Positions 1-7,654 of a stretch of DNA of 64,000 bases are shown here, piece after piece. A model generated the notes under the pieces. The model ran no database searches. It was not told the DNA's origin and saw nothing but the letters and a program-made list of their open reading frames with translations. Source of the stretch: JALORV01 sp963766365. GTDB taxonomy: Bacteria > Pseudomonadota > Gammaproteobacteria > Burkholderiales > Burkholderiaceae_F. Position 1 is the first letter of the stretch, and the number at the start of each line of letters is the position of its first letter. The position numbers were made by a program, and so were the translations under genes. The DNA lies in the NCBI GenBank assembly GCA_963766365.1, contig CAVXZK010000009.1:62001-126000 (forward strand), given 5' to 3'.

Positions 1-639
1 CGACAGGCTGCTGGCTTTCAACACGGCCTGCTCCGCGAATTCGGCATTGCGGCCGCGCAACTGCGCCAGTCCGCGGATATAGGCCGCCGCGTCGTTGACG
101 GCCTTCTCGCGCATCGAATCGGCCGAACTGGGCGCAGAGCGCTTGTCGCCGGACTTGGCCGCGTCGTCCTTGCTCTTGTCCGTCGTGCCGGGGCGTGCGG
201 GCTCTTCGCTGCCCGGCATGCCGATTGCCACCGGCGTCGCGGCGCCGAGATTGGTGGCCGGGGCCATCGCAGCGATGTGGCTGGCATACAGGATGTAGGT
301 CCCGGCGCTGGCGGCACGTGCGCCTTCGGGGGCGACGAAAGTCGCCACCGGAACCGGCGAAGCGAGAATCTCCTTGATCATGCGGCGCATCGACTCGTCG
401 AGCCCGCCCGGAGTATCCATTTGCAGGACGACAAGCCGCGCACCGCGGGTCTGGGCACGGGCCAGGCTGCGGCTGAAGAAGTCGGCACTGGCCGGCCCGA
501 TGACCCCTTCGATCTGCAACACGAATACCGGATTTATGGCCGCGGTCTGGGCATTGATCCATGCGCTCCAGATCCCGACAAGCAACGCGGCGAGCGATAA
601 CAGCACAGTGCGTATCCGCTGTCGGCCCAAGAGATTCAC
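1..639 (-). CDS. NfeD/ClpP-class membrane serine protease, 3' end outside window
   Basis: This is the first 213 codons of an NfeD-type (stomatin-operon-partner) serine protease; the gene runs off the left edge with no stop. A GTG start at 639 is preceded by a strong GGAGGGA ribosome site. Residues 1-33 form a signal peptide. The ClpP-like protease fold starts near residue 38, with the MDTPGG loop at 74-79 and the family's nucleophile motif RAASAGT, placing the serine at residue 111. A Lys/Ser/Asp-rich, low-complexity linker (about 150-175) follows, as is usual in long-form NfeD. Family members cleave hydrophobic C-termini of stomatin-like partners at the membrane. The catalytic lysine and C-terminal OB domain would lie mostly outside the window. 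The 285-bp stretch upstream (640-924) shows no gene. Confidence 0.88.
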   Translation of the reverse strand, partial: MNLLGRQRIRTVLLSLAALLVGIWSAWINAQTAAINPVFVLQIEGVIGPASADFFSRSLARAQTRGARLVVLQMDTPGGLDESMRRMIKEILASPVPVATFVAPEGARAASAGTYILYASHIAAMAPATNLGAATPVAIGMPGSEEPARPGTTDKSKDDAAKSGDKRSAPSSADSMREKAVNDAAAYIRGLAQLRGRNAEFAEQAVLKASSLS

Positions 640-924
640 GGGTCGTTCCCTCCGGTCCAGTACACGGATCCATCTTGCTCCAATTGCCGCGGTCGTGCAT
701 TTGAGGACTTGCCCGTGGCTCACGGCCGGCGCACCCCTCTCCGCGTGGCCCCGCATCGCCCATGGAGCGTTCCGTCGACCTGCCGGCTTGCCACGAAATC
801 GACCTTCGGCGGACATACGGCGCGATTGCTAGCCCGACGCCGACACCAGCTGCTCGCGCCTGTAGCGCTGAGCCGTGCTCCGATCGAGCGCGACGTCCGG
901 TCGCACGTCGGACCCTGAGCTCGA

Positions 925-1332
925 TTACCGACCGGGTAGCTTTACCGTGACGACCTTGCCGCCGTAGCCGAACTTCTGATCCCGCGCCTGGACCAGTACC
1001 GACTTCACGGCCTGCGGAATCATGACTGCATAAAGATCCCTGGTGAACGGCTGCTCGTTCTGGTGATCGTGCAATAGCTTGCGCTCTCCAAGGACCTCAT
1101 TGCCGGGTGTGTAGACACGGAAGCCGTCTGCGTACCGTTGGGGTGTGTCGTACCTCGATGAGATTGTCACGTCGAAGTCGAACAGGTTCGGTCCGGATGC
1201 CCTCACTTTGACCGCGACGACATCGGGGAAACGCTGCTCGCTGCCGCTGCCCGGTTGCGCGCCGGCGGAGCAAGCCGCGGCCAAAATGAACAGCAGGACC
1301 AGGCAACGACGCACAACTCCGTTATCTGTCAT
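925..1332 (-). CDS. small secreted protein of unknown function
   Basis: A 135-residue protein with a typical export signal: a basic start (RR at about 8-9), a hydrophobic core, and an Ala-X-Ala type site before Gln near residue 26. An alternative lipoprotein reading using the Cys in the signal is weak because the residue three before it is Ala. I chose the internal ATG at 1332 because it places the signal at the N-terminus; upstream in-frame codons exist. The mature part is about 105 residues, probably all-beta, with a conserved-looking HDHQNEQPFTR segment. I have seen similar short periplasmic domains in other proteobacteria but know no assigned function. It lies downstream of the pirin operon on the same strand. 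Confidence 0.7.
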   Translation of the reverse strand: MTDNGVVRRCLVLLFILAAACSAGAQPGSGSEQRFPDVVAVKVRASGPNLFDFDVTISSRYDTPQRYADGFRVYTPGNEVLGERKLLHDHQNEQPFTRDLYAVMIPQAVKSVLVQARDQKFGYGGKVVTVKLPGR

Positions 1333-1363
1333 CCCAAGCACCCTCGCCTCCGCTACAAGCCGC

Positions 1364-2260
1364 CTAGAGCCCTTCGGGCAGCGGTATCCATTCCCGCGCA
1401 TCGGCCGTAGGCAACGGGATGCGGCCTGCCGCCCAGTCGGCCTTGGCCTGCTCGATGCGGTCGCGGCGTGACGAGACGAAGTTCCACCAGATGTGACGCG
1501 GGCCGACAGGCTCGCCGCCGAGCAGCATCACGGTCGATGCAACCGGCGCCGTGAGGACTGGCGCTGCGAGGACAGGAAAGACGAGCATCGTCTTAGGCCC
1601 GTACGTCTGACCGCCCCACTCCACCGCACCACTGACCACGTAAGCGGCCCGCTCCGGATAGCCGCCGGGAACTTCAACGCGGGCTCCCATAGGCAGTTCA
1701 AGGTGCGCATAGAAGAGCGGCGAGTGCGTTCGCACGCTGCTCGTCTTGCCGAATGCGGTGCCGGCGATCAGGCGACCCTGTCCCGCGGCGAATTCGATCG
1801 AAGGGATTTCGTCCCGCCCGTAGTGCTCGAAGTTCGGAGCGTCTTCCTCGTGGGCCTCGGGCAGCGCGACCCAGGCCTGCATGCCATGCACGGCGCCACC
1901 GCTGTCGCGCATACCGTCGAATCGTTCGGAGTGGCTGATGCCCCGCCCCGCCGTCATCCAGTTGATTTCACCGGGACGGATCACCTGCTCCACACCGAGC
2001 GAGTCGCGGTGGGTCAACTCGCCGGCGAAGAGATAGGTAATCGTCGACAGGCCGATATGCGGATGCGGCCGGACATCTGCCTTTCGCGGCACCGGAGCCG
2101 TCAGCTCCAGCGGGCCGAGGTGGTCGAAGAAGATGAACGGACCGACCATGTGCCGCTTCGGATGCGGCAGCACGCGGCCGACATGGAAGCCGCCCAGATC
2201 GCGCTCGCGGGCCGGGATCACCATCTCCGGCACGAGCGCGGGGTCAGGCACCTCGGTCAT
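1364..2260 (-). CDS. pirin family cupin protein
   Basis: A 298-residue pirin-type bicupin. The N-terminal cupin shows the metal-site pattern RPHPHIG followed by LTHRDSLG, and the downstream GRGISHSER segment, which supply the His/Glu ligands of the iron site in pirins and in YhhW-type quercetinases. The C-terminal half is the degenerate second cupin. Bacterial pirins either oxidise flavonoids (quercetin 2,3-dioxygenase activity in YhhW) or act as regulatory partners, and the sequence does not decide between these. The start at 2260 was chosen because pirin homology begins directly there. It is the last gene of the ArsR-SRPBCC-SRPBCC-pirin run, 25 nt after the preceding stop, so co-transcription is likely. 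Confidence 0.9.
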   Translation of the reverse strand: MTEVPDPALVPEMVIPARERDLGGFHVGRVLPHPKRHMVGPFIFFDHLGPLELTAPVPRKADVRPHPHIGLSTITYLFAGELTHRDSLGVEQVIRPGEINWMTAGRGISHSERFDGMRDSGGAVHGMQAWVALPEAHEEDAPNFEHYGRDEIPSIEFAAGQGRLIAGTAFGKTSSVRTHSPLFYAHLELPMGARVEVPGGYPERAAYVVSGAVEWGGQTYGPKTMLVFPVLAAPVLTAPVASTVMLLGGEPVGPRHIWWNFVSSRRDRIEQAKADWAAGRIPLPTADAREWIPLPEGL

Positions 2261-2285
2261 CGATGGTCTTGCCGGAGCGCGTTCA

Positions 2286-2870
2286 TCACTTCTTCTGCGG
2301 CGGTTGTTCGTGCATCTTGCGCAGCTGGTTGAGCCAGTCGGTCCAGTCCTGCGGGCCCTGTGTCCAGCGCTTCTGCAGGTTCGCGAGGACGCTGCCCCAA
2401 GCGCGATCGAAGTACGCGTAGGCCTTGTCCCACTCACCGCCGTCGCCCCAGCCAGTGTGGTGCAGGGTAACGCGGGTTTGCTTCTCGGCAATCGGTTCGA
2501 AGCGGACGATGACCAGGGTCCGCTGCTTCCGCGCCTCTGGCAGATGCGGCGGCGCATTCCAGTCGAACGACATCATCTTCTTCGGCTGGAGCGCCATGTA
2601 GCGCATGCCGTCGGCGCCCTTGCTGCCCGGCGCGGCGAACGGATCGAAATGGATCTCGAACGCACCTCCGACGCGCGGCTCGATCTTCGCGTCGGGAGCG
2701 AAGAAACTCATGATCCCTTCGCGGGTGGTCCAGCTGTCCCACGCCTGGTCGAGTGTGGCGTCGATGACCACCGTCTTCTCGATCGCGCGTTCGGCCGACC
2801 GGGCCGCATGGCCGGGGGCAAGGACGATGATCGCCGCCAGGACCGCGGCGATCACTGTTTGACGCGTCAT
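2286..2870 (-). CDS. exported SRPBCC (AHSA1-like) domain protein
   Basis: A 194-residue protein with an N-terminal signal peptide (about residues 1-26) followed by one START/SRPBCC helix-grip domain of the AHSA1 type; the signature is VIDATLDQAWDSWTTREG near residue 35 and the PRVGGAFEIHFDP strand. Such domains bind hydrophobic ligands. Export is unusual, since most ArsR-linked AHSA1 proteins are cytoplasmic. The ATG at 2870 overlaps the stop of the upstream SRPBCC gene by four bases (ATGA), showing translational coupling. It lies between a second SRPBCC gene and pirin, so the operon may deal with a small hydrophobic or aromatic compound; that is inference. Confidence 0.85.
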   Translation of the reverse strand: MTRQTVIAAVLAAIIVLAPGHAARSAERAIEKTVVIDATLDQAWDSWTTREGIMSFFAPDAKIEPRVGGAFEIHFDPFAAPGSKGADGMRYMALQPKKMMSFDWNAPPHLPEARKQRTLVIVRFEPIAEKQTRVTLHHTGWGDGGEWDKAYAYFDRAWGSVLANLQKRWTQGPQDWTDWLNQLRKMHEQPPQKK

Positions 2871-3349
2871 GTCGACCCTCCTGTTGCCCGCCCGATGACC
2901 GACAAGTACGCGGCGAGCACGCTTACCCAGCCGTTATCGTAGTTCTCCCGGACTTCCAGGGCCCGCGGTCCCCGCGCTTCCCAACCGGAGTGAACCACTT
3001 CGACGCGGCAGGAGGAAGACCCCTTGGCAGCGAACGAGACCTCCAGCCGGGTCGCCTCGGCCGGATCACCGGCAGGGTGCCAGGTCATTGCAAAGTGGCG
3101 CGGCGGATCCCACGCCAGCACCGTCCCCCATGCCGCCTGCGTCCCGTTTCGCGCCAGCTCCAGCACCTGCCCGCCGACACGCGGCTCGATATCGACCCGC
3201 AGCGCATCAGCGCCGGCACAGGAATGGGTCTTCAGCGGCCACCAGCGCGCGAGCCCGGCCGTGAAGAGTTCGAACGCCTGTTCCGGGGCGAGCCGGACGA
3301 CGATGCTCTTGACGACTGGTGGCACACGGGCTTCCCGCACTGCGCTCAT
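2867..3349 (-). CDS. cytoplasmic SRPBCC (AHSA1-like) domain protein
   Basis: A 160-residue single-domain SRPBCC protein without a signal peptide. It shows the usual features of the group found beside ArsR regulators: a VRLAPEQAFELFT helix start, WWPLKTHS, IEPRVGGQVLEL, and the C-terminal long helix around NYDNGWVSVL. The start at 3349 is supported by an ATGA overlap with the stop of the ArsR gene; upstream codons would only add an Arg/Gly-rich extension. Paired ArsR-SRPBCC genes are common in bacteria, and the regulator is generally thought to control the SRPBCC gene. No enzyme activity can be assigned. Confidence 0.88.
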   Translation of the reverse strand: MSAVREARVPPVVKSIVVRLAPEQAFELFTAGLARWWPLKTHSCAGADALRVDIEPRVGGQVLELARNGTQAAWGTVLAWDPPRHFAMTWHPAGDPAEATRLEVSFAAKGSSSCRVEVVHSGWEARGPRALEVRENYDNGWVSVLAAYLSVIGRATGGST

Positions 3350-3660
3350 CTGCGACCTGCCTTGCGGTTGTTGGCCACCAGCGCGTAGCGCATCAGCGCC
3401 CGCTCCCACAGCTTGTCCAGGTCGTCGCGCAGCGCAGCAAGCGCCTCCGGTCGCACGGCATACAGGTTGCGCGTGCCCTCGCTCCGCGCAGTGACCAGCC
3501 TGGCGTTTTCCAGCAGCCGCAGATGTTTCGAGACTGCCGGCCGGCTCACCGGCAGCCGCTCGGCGATCTCGCCGACCGACTTCTCTCCTTCAACCAGCAG
3601 GCGCACGATGCTCTCGCGGGTGGGATCGGCCAGCGCGGCCAGCACGGCAGCGGTCTTCAA
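3346..3660 (-). CDS. ArsR-family winged-helix regulator
   Basis: A 104-residue ArsR/SmtB-type repressor. The first 80 residues are a complete winged helix: ALADPTRESIVRLL (helices 1-2), VGEIAERLPVSRPAVSKHLRLLENARLV (helix-turn-helix with recognition helix) and the wing region RSEGTRNLYAV. There is no Cys pair of the metal-sensing ELCVCDL type, so it is probably not a metal sensor; this agrees with its SRPBCC partner genes. It is the first gene of the four-gene operon, and its promoter region carries a perfect dyad plus a repeated half-site, suggesting autoregulation. Confidence 0.92.
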   Translation of the reverse strand: MKTAAVLAALADPTRESIVRLLVEGEKSVGEIAERLPVSRPAVSKHLRLLENARLVTARSEGTRNLYAVRPEALAALRDDLDKLWERALMRYALVANNRKAGRR

Positions 3661-3678
3661 CGCATCACCATTGATTCA

Positions 3679-3713
3679 GTAACCATGCGGTTACCGTAAT
3701 CTCACGGTTACCG
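3679..3713 (-). promoter_or_regulatory. candidate ArsR operator: dyad plus repeated site
   Basis: A perfect inverted repeat GTAACC-N4-GGTTAC lies at 3679-3694, starting 18 bp before the ArsR start codon. The 9-mer CGGTTACCG occurs at 3688-3696 and again at 3705-3713, 17 bp apart. The arrangement of a 6-4-6 dyad with an adjacent repeat fits a dimeric winged-helix repressor that regulates its own operon. The sites fill almost the whole 57-bp gap after the quinone oxidoreductase gene. Confidence 0.6.
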
Positions 3714-3717
3714 AAAG

Positions 3718-4698
3718 TCAAGCCCAGGGATCGATCACCAGCTTGCCGACCGCGCGCCGCGCCAGGAGGGCGCCCAGCGCCGCCGGCGTGTCGCCCAGCG
3801 CGTAGACCCTGGAAACATGGGGCTTCAGGCGCCCCTGGGCGAGCCAGATGTAGAGCTCCTTCAGCATGGCCAGGTTGGACTTCGGCTCGCGGCGCGCGAA
3901 CTCGCCCCAGAACACACCGATGGCCGAGGTGCCCTTGATCAGCAGCAGGTTGGCCGGAATCTGCGGGATCTGCCCATCGGCAAAGCCCACGACCAGCAGG
4001 CGTCCGCGCCAGGCGAGGCTGCGCAGCGCCGCCTCGGTGTACTTGCCGCCGACCGGGTCATAGACGACATCGACGCCCTGGCCCTTCGTGGCGGCCTTCA
4101 GCTCCTCGCGCAGGTCGCCCGTCGAATAATTGATTGCGACGTCGGCGCCGCGCTCTCTTGCCGCGTCGAGCTTCTCCTCGCTGGAGGCGACCGCGATGAC
4201 GCGGGCTCCGGCGATCTTGCCCAGTTCGACGGCCGCCAGGCCGACACCCCCGCCCGCGCCGAGCACCGCCAGCGTCTCGCCCGGCTTCAGCTGGCCGCGA
4301 TCGAACAGCGCGTGATGCGAGGTCGCATAGGTGAGCGTGAACGCCGCGGCCACGTCGGAGCGGACTCCCGGCGGCAGCGGCGCAGTCGCCGCCGTCGGCG
4401 CGCAGACAAACTGCGCAAACCCGCCCAGGCCAACGAACGCAGCGACGCGGTCGCCCTGCTTCAGGTGACTCACGCCCTCACCGAGCGCATCGATCGTCCC
4501 CGCGACTTCCGTCCCCGGGGTGAACGGCAATGGCGGCTGCACCTGGTACTTCTTCTGCACGATCAAGGCGTCCGGAAAATTGACTCCGGCCGCCTCGACG
4601 CGCACCCGCACTTCACCGGCCCCGGGCTCAGGCAACTCAAGCTCGCTCACCCCCAGCCGGTCAGGCATTCCCCACTCGACGCATTGAACGGCTTTCAT
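3718..4698 (-). CDS. NADPH:quinone oxidoreductase-like MDR family protein
   Basis: A 326-residue medium-chain dehydrogenase/reductase of the quinone oxidoreductase class. The N-terminal GroES-like domain carries AAGVNFPDALI and PFTPGTEVAG. The Rossmann domain has the nucleotide motif VLGAGGGVGLAAVELGK near residues 145-161, and AIGVFWGEF lies further on. No structural or catalytic zinc cysteines are visible, as expected for zeta-crystallin-type enzymes, which reduce quinones or enones with NADPH. The gene is divergent from the acyl-CoA dehydrogenase locus (85-bp gap) and upstream of the ArsR operon on the same strand. The exact substrate is unknown. Confidence 0.9.
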   Translation of the reverse strand: MKAVQCVEWGMPDRLGVSELELPEPGAGEVRVRVEAAGVNFPDALIVQKKYQVQPPLPFTPGTEVAGTIDALGEGVSHLKQGDRVAAFVGLGGFAQFVCAPTAATAPLPPGVRSDVAAAFTLTYATSHHALFDRGQLKPGETLAVLGAGGGVGLAAVELGKIAGARVIAVASSEEKLDAARERGADVAINYSTGDLREELKAATKGQGVDVVYDPVGGKYTEAALRSLAWRGRLLVVGFADGQIPQIPANLLLIKGTSAIGVFWGEFARREPKSNLAMLKELYIWLAQGRLKPHVSRVYALGDTPAALGALLARRAVGKLVIDPWA

Positions 4699-4783
4699 CG
4701 CTCCTCCTTAGCGGCGACTCTACACGCGAGCCGATCCGGCCCGCGTCTGCGCTGCGCTATCCTGATCGCAGGAGGAGAAGACG

Positions 4784-6017
4784 ATGGAGTTTCAATTTTC
4801 GAGCCGCGCCCAGGAACTTCGGGAACGCGTAACTGCGTTCATGAACGAGAACGTCTATCCCGTGGAGCGACGCTTCCACGACGAGATCGAGGAGAACACA
4901 AGACGAGGCGCACGCTGGACGCCGACGCGCCTCATCGAGGAACTGAAACCCAAGGCGCGCGCGGCCGGACTGTGGAACCTGTTCCTGCCCGATTCGCCGC
5001 ACGGCGCGGGGCTCACGAACCTGGAGTACGCGCCGCTGGCGGAGATCATGGGCCGCGTGCCTTGGGCTACCGAGGTCTTCAATTGCTCGGCGCCGGACAC
5101 CGGCAACATGGAAACGATCGAGCGCTACGGTTCGCCGGAACAGAAGGAGCACTGGCTCAAGCCACTGCTCGCGGGCGAGATCCGCTCGGCGTTTCGCGAT
5201 GACCGAGCCCGAGGTCGCCTCATCGGACGCCACCAACATCCAGACATCCATCCGGCGCGACGGTGACAGCTACGTCATCAACGGCCGCAAGTGGTGGACC
5301 TCGGGCGCGGGCGATCCGCGCTGCAAGATCTACATCGTCATGGGCAAGACCGACCCGGAGGCGCCCCGGCACCAGCAGCAGTCGATGATCCTAGTGCCGG
5401 CGGACGCGGCTGGACTGACGGTCGTGCGGCCGCTGAATGTCTTCGGCTACGACGATGCGCCGCACGGCCACATGGAAATCGTGTTCGAGAACGTCCGCGT
5501 GCCGGTTACGAACATCCTGCTCGGCGAGGGACGCGGTTTCGAGATTGCGCAGGGCCGCCTCGGCCCGGGGCGCATCCACCACTGCATGCGCTCGATCGGG
5601 CTGGCCGAGCGCGCGCTCGAACTGATGTGCAAGCGGCTGGCGAGCCGCGTCGCCTTCGGCGGCCCGGTGGCGCGCCAGACGGTGTGGCAGGAGCGCATTG
5701 CCGAGGCGCGCTGCATGATCGACCAGGCGCGGCTGCTGACGCTCAAGGCGGCGTGGATGATGGACACGGTCGGCAACAAGGCCGCGAAGGCCGAGATCGC
5801 GATGATCAAGGTCGTCGCCCCGAACGTCGCCTGCACCGTGCTCGACTGGGCGATCCAGGCTCACGGCGGCGGCGGCATGTGCGACGACTTCCCGGTTGCC
5901 TATGCGTACACGCTGGCGCGCACGCTGCGCCTGGCCGACGGCCCCGACGAAGTCCATCGCAACGCGATCGCGAAGATGGAAATCGCCAAGCACGTTCCCC
6001 TTCCACCACGACATTGA
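4784..6017 (+). pseudogene. acyl-CoA dehydrogenase (ACAD10/11-like), interrupted by a +1 frameshift
   Basis: Two overlapping frames together give one complete FAD-dependent acyl-CoA dehydrogenase of about 410 residues. Frame one (4784 to about 5194) holds the N-terminal helical domain and ends in LLAGEIRSAF. Frame two (from about 5195; ATG at 5199) resumes at MTEPEVASSDATNIQ, the FAD/substrate-binding middle domain. It continues to the C-terminal helical domain with QAHGGGGMCDDFP and RLADGPDEVH. One extra T in the TTT at 5192-5194 explains the shift, because removing it restores SAFAMTEPEVASSD. A good ribosome site (AGGAGGAG) precedes 4784. It could be a young pseudogene or a sequence error; no other damage is visible, which favours a recent event or an error. 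Family role: first dehydrogenation step in beta-oxidation of acyl-CoAs. Confidence 0.85.
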
Positions 6018-6025
6018 GGGACGCG

Positions 6026-6715
6026 ATGATCGACGTCTACACCTGGCCGACCCCGAACGGCCACAAGGTCCACATCATGCTGGAGGAATGTGGGCTGCCT
6101 TACACGGTGCGAGCGGTCGACATTGGCGCTGGCGACCAGTTCAAGCCGGAGTTCCTGAAGATCAGCCCGAACAACAAGATCCCGGCGATCATCGACCACG
6201 AAGGGCCGGACGGCGAGCCGATCGCGCTGTTCGAATCAGGCGCCATCCTCATCTACTTGGCGGGCAAGACCGGACGCTTCCTGCCGGCGGACGTTCGCGG
6301 CAAATACACGGCGCTGCAATGGCTGATGTTCCAGATGGGCGGAGTGGGTCCGATGCTGGGACAGGCCCACCACTTCCGACTCTATGCGCCCGAAAAGATC
6401 GAGTACGCGATCAACCGCTACACCAATGAAGCCAGGCGGCTGTACCAGGTGATGGACCGGCGGCTTGGAGAGGTCGAATTCTTCGCTGGACCGTACTCGA
6501 TTGCCGACATCGCGATCTTTCCGTGGACGCGCTCGCACGCCAACCAGGGCGTCGATCTCGCAGAGTTCCCGAACGTGAAACGCTGGTACGACGCGATGGA
6601 GGCGCGCCCGGCCGTGCAGCGCGGAGTCAAGGTGCTGGCAGACCGCCGCAAGCCCCTCACCAGCGAAAAGTCGCGCGAGACGTTGTTCGGCGCACAGCAG
6701 TACGCCAAGCACTGA
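6026..6715 (+). CDS. glutathione S-transferase family disulfide-bond oxidoreductase (YfcG/YghU-like)
   Basis: A 229-residue two-domain GST. The thioredoxin-like N-domain begins TWPTPNGHKVHIMLEECG, the signature of the YfcG/Ure2p-type group that reduces disulfides with two glutathiones. It then carries the cis-Pro NKIPAI motif (about 55) and the gamma-glutamyl-binding LFESGAILIYLA (about 72-83). The all-helical C-domain ends in AQQYAK. It begins 8 nt after the acyl-CoA dehydrogenase stop on the same strand and is probably co-transcribed with it. It ends 4 nt before the convergent DUF1178 gene. Confidence 0.92.
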   Translation: MIDVYTWPTPNGHKVHIMLEECGLPYTVRAVDIGAGDQFKPEFLKISPNNKIPAIIDHEGPDGEPIALFESGAILIYLAGKTGRFLPADVRGKYTALQWLMFQMGGVGPMLGQAHHFRLYAPEKIEYAINRYTNEARRLYQVMDRRLGEVEFFAGPYSIADIAIFPWTRSHANQGVDLAEFPNVKRWYDAMEARPAVQRGVKVLADRRKPLTSEKSRETLFGAQQYAKH

Positions 6716-6719
6716 CGGG

Positions 6720-7157
6720 TTACTGAACCGGGTTTTTCAGCAAATTGCCGAAAGGCACTGGCAGGACGTCGATGCCTTCATCGGCGAGTTCCGCGGCCTG
6801 GTCGCGCGACGCCAGACCGCGAATCGAACGCTTCGGCGCCTCGTCGTAGTGGATGCGCCGCGCCTCTTCCGGGAATTGTTCGCCGACGTCTTCCGTGTTC
6901 GCGCGGATGTGCTGTGCCATTTGCAGCATCAGCGACTGCATCGCCGCGTCATTCGGCATCGTGACTTCCTGCTTCGCCTGCGGCGCCTCGACGCCGCGGT
7001 TGATGCGCGGCGCAGACAGTAGCTTGCGCACCGTGTGACTGCCGCACACCGGGCATTCGACGAGGTTCGATTCCTGCTGGCGATCGAAATCCTCCGCCGA
7101 GGCAAACCAGCCCTCGAAGGCATGTTCGTTGTCGCAGCTGAGGTTGAAAACCTTCAT
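6720..7157 (-). CDS. DUF1178 family protein with a CPxC zinc-ribbon-like motif
   Basis: A 145-residue DUF1178 protein. The conserved N-terminus MKVFNLSCDNEHAFEGWF and the central VECPVCGS segment (about residues 34-41) provide cysteines that look like a small zinc ribbon, similar to FmdB-type putative regulatory proteins. The middle is a glutamine- and alanine-rich helical stretch, and the C-terminus has RSIRGLAS and DVLPVPF, both typical of the family. The function is unknown; the family is widespread in alpha- and betaproteobacteria. It is transcribed toward, and ends next to, the GST gene. Confidence 0.88.
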   Translation of the reverse strand: MKVFNLSCDNEHAFEGWFASAEDFDRQQESNLVECPVCGSHTVRKLLSAPRINRGVEAPQAKQEVTMPNDAAMQSLMLQMAQHIRANTEDVGEQFPEEARRIHYDEAPKRSIRGLASRDQAAELADEGIDVLPVPFGNLLKNPVQ

Positions 7158-7164
7158 AGTCGAT

Positions 7165-7255
7165 TGGTGCCGCGGGCCGGAATCGAACCGGCATGCTTGC
7201 TTGCGCTTGCGGCGGATTTTAAGTCCGCTGTGTCTACCAGTTTCACCACCGCGGC
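7165..7255 (-). tRNA. tRNA-Leu (UAA)
   Basis: A 91-nt tRNA including an encoded CCA end (7165-7167). The acceptor stem is GCCGCGG paired with CCGCGGC, the anticodon loop CTTAAAA gives anticodon UAA, a long variable arm is present as expected for leucine, and the T-loop is TTCGATTC. It is the third tRNA of a Gly-Cys-Leu cluster. Confidence 0.96.
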
Positions 7256-7344
7256 GGTGATAAGGACCGGTAAAGCCTAGCAGTTACCCGCCTCTGGAAT
7301 CGGCCGGGGCGCCGGGCCGCCCCAAGGCCCGGGCGCTGATCAAG

Positions 7345-7391
7345 CGTTCGAGATGCACGTGCGCCGCAAAGCGGCGCGTACATCTCGAACG
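7345..7391. repeat. long imperfect hairpin between tRNA-Cys and tRNA-Leu
   Basis: An inverted repeat with an outer 11-bp perfect arm (CGTTCGAGATG), a small internal asymmetry, and an inner 7-bp perfect arm (GCGCCGC) closing on AAA. It lies within the 144-bp spacer between two co-transcribed tRNAs. It has no T-run, so a rho-independent terminator is unlikely. An RNA-processing structure or a REP-like element are possibilities. Confidence 0.55.
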
Positions 7392-7399
7392 AACGACGT

Positions 7400-7473
7400 T
7401 GGAGGCGGGGGTCGGAATCGAACCGGCGTACGCGGATTTGCAGTCCGCTGCATGGCCACTCTGCCACCCCGCC
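7400..7473 (-). tRNA. tRNA-Cys (GCA)
   Basis: A 74-nt tRNA with encoded CCA (7400-7402). The acceptor stem is GGCGGGG, the anticodon loop CTGCAAA gives GCA, and the T-loop is TTCGATTC. It is the second tRNA of the cluster. Confidence 0.96.
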
Positions 7474-7523
7474 AGAGGGGGCTCAAACCAAAAGGGGAAG
7501 CGCGTGGCTCCCCCCCGAAATTA

Positions 7524-7599
7524 TGGAGCGGGCGAAGAGTCTCGAACTCTCGACCTCAACCTTGGCAAGGTTGCGCTCTACCAACTGAGCTACGCCCGC
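7524..7599 (-). tRNA. tRNA-Gly (GCC)
   Basis: A 76-nt tRNA with encoded CCA (7524-7526). The acceptor stem is GCGGGCG, the D-arm is AGCTCAGTTGG, the anticodon loop TTGCCAA gives GCC, and the T-loop is TTCGAGAC. It is the first tRNA of the cluster, directly behind a consensus promoter. The order pgsA, Gly, Cys, Leu matches the glyW-cysT-leuZ arrangement of enterobacteria. Confidence 0.97.
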
Positions 7600-7611
7600 T
7601 CGAAGCAGCGA

Positions 7612-7639
7612 ATTATATCGGCGGACGAAGGGGTGTCAA
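7612..7639 (-). promoter_or_regulatory. sigma-70 promoter of the tRNA cluster
   Basis: A perfect -35 TTGACA (7634-7639) and a perfect -10 TATAAT (7612-7617) on the minus strand are separated by 16 bp. The expected start point lies only a few bases before the 5' end of tRNA-Gly (7599), as for a stable-RNA promoter. It lies after the pgsA stop codon, so the tRNAs need not depend on pgsA read-through. Confidence 0.88.
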
Positions 7640-7654
7640 ACCACGCAGTGACTT

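Noticed and set aside
22..918. Several short plus-strand frames around the left edge
   Set aside because: They lie opposite nfeD or in its upstream spacer and have no homology-like features.
3817..5202. Long plus-strand open frame spanning the quinone oxidoreductase and acyl-CoA dehydrogenase starts
   Set aside because: It is antisense to one real gene and out of frame with the next; composition is that of a shadow.
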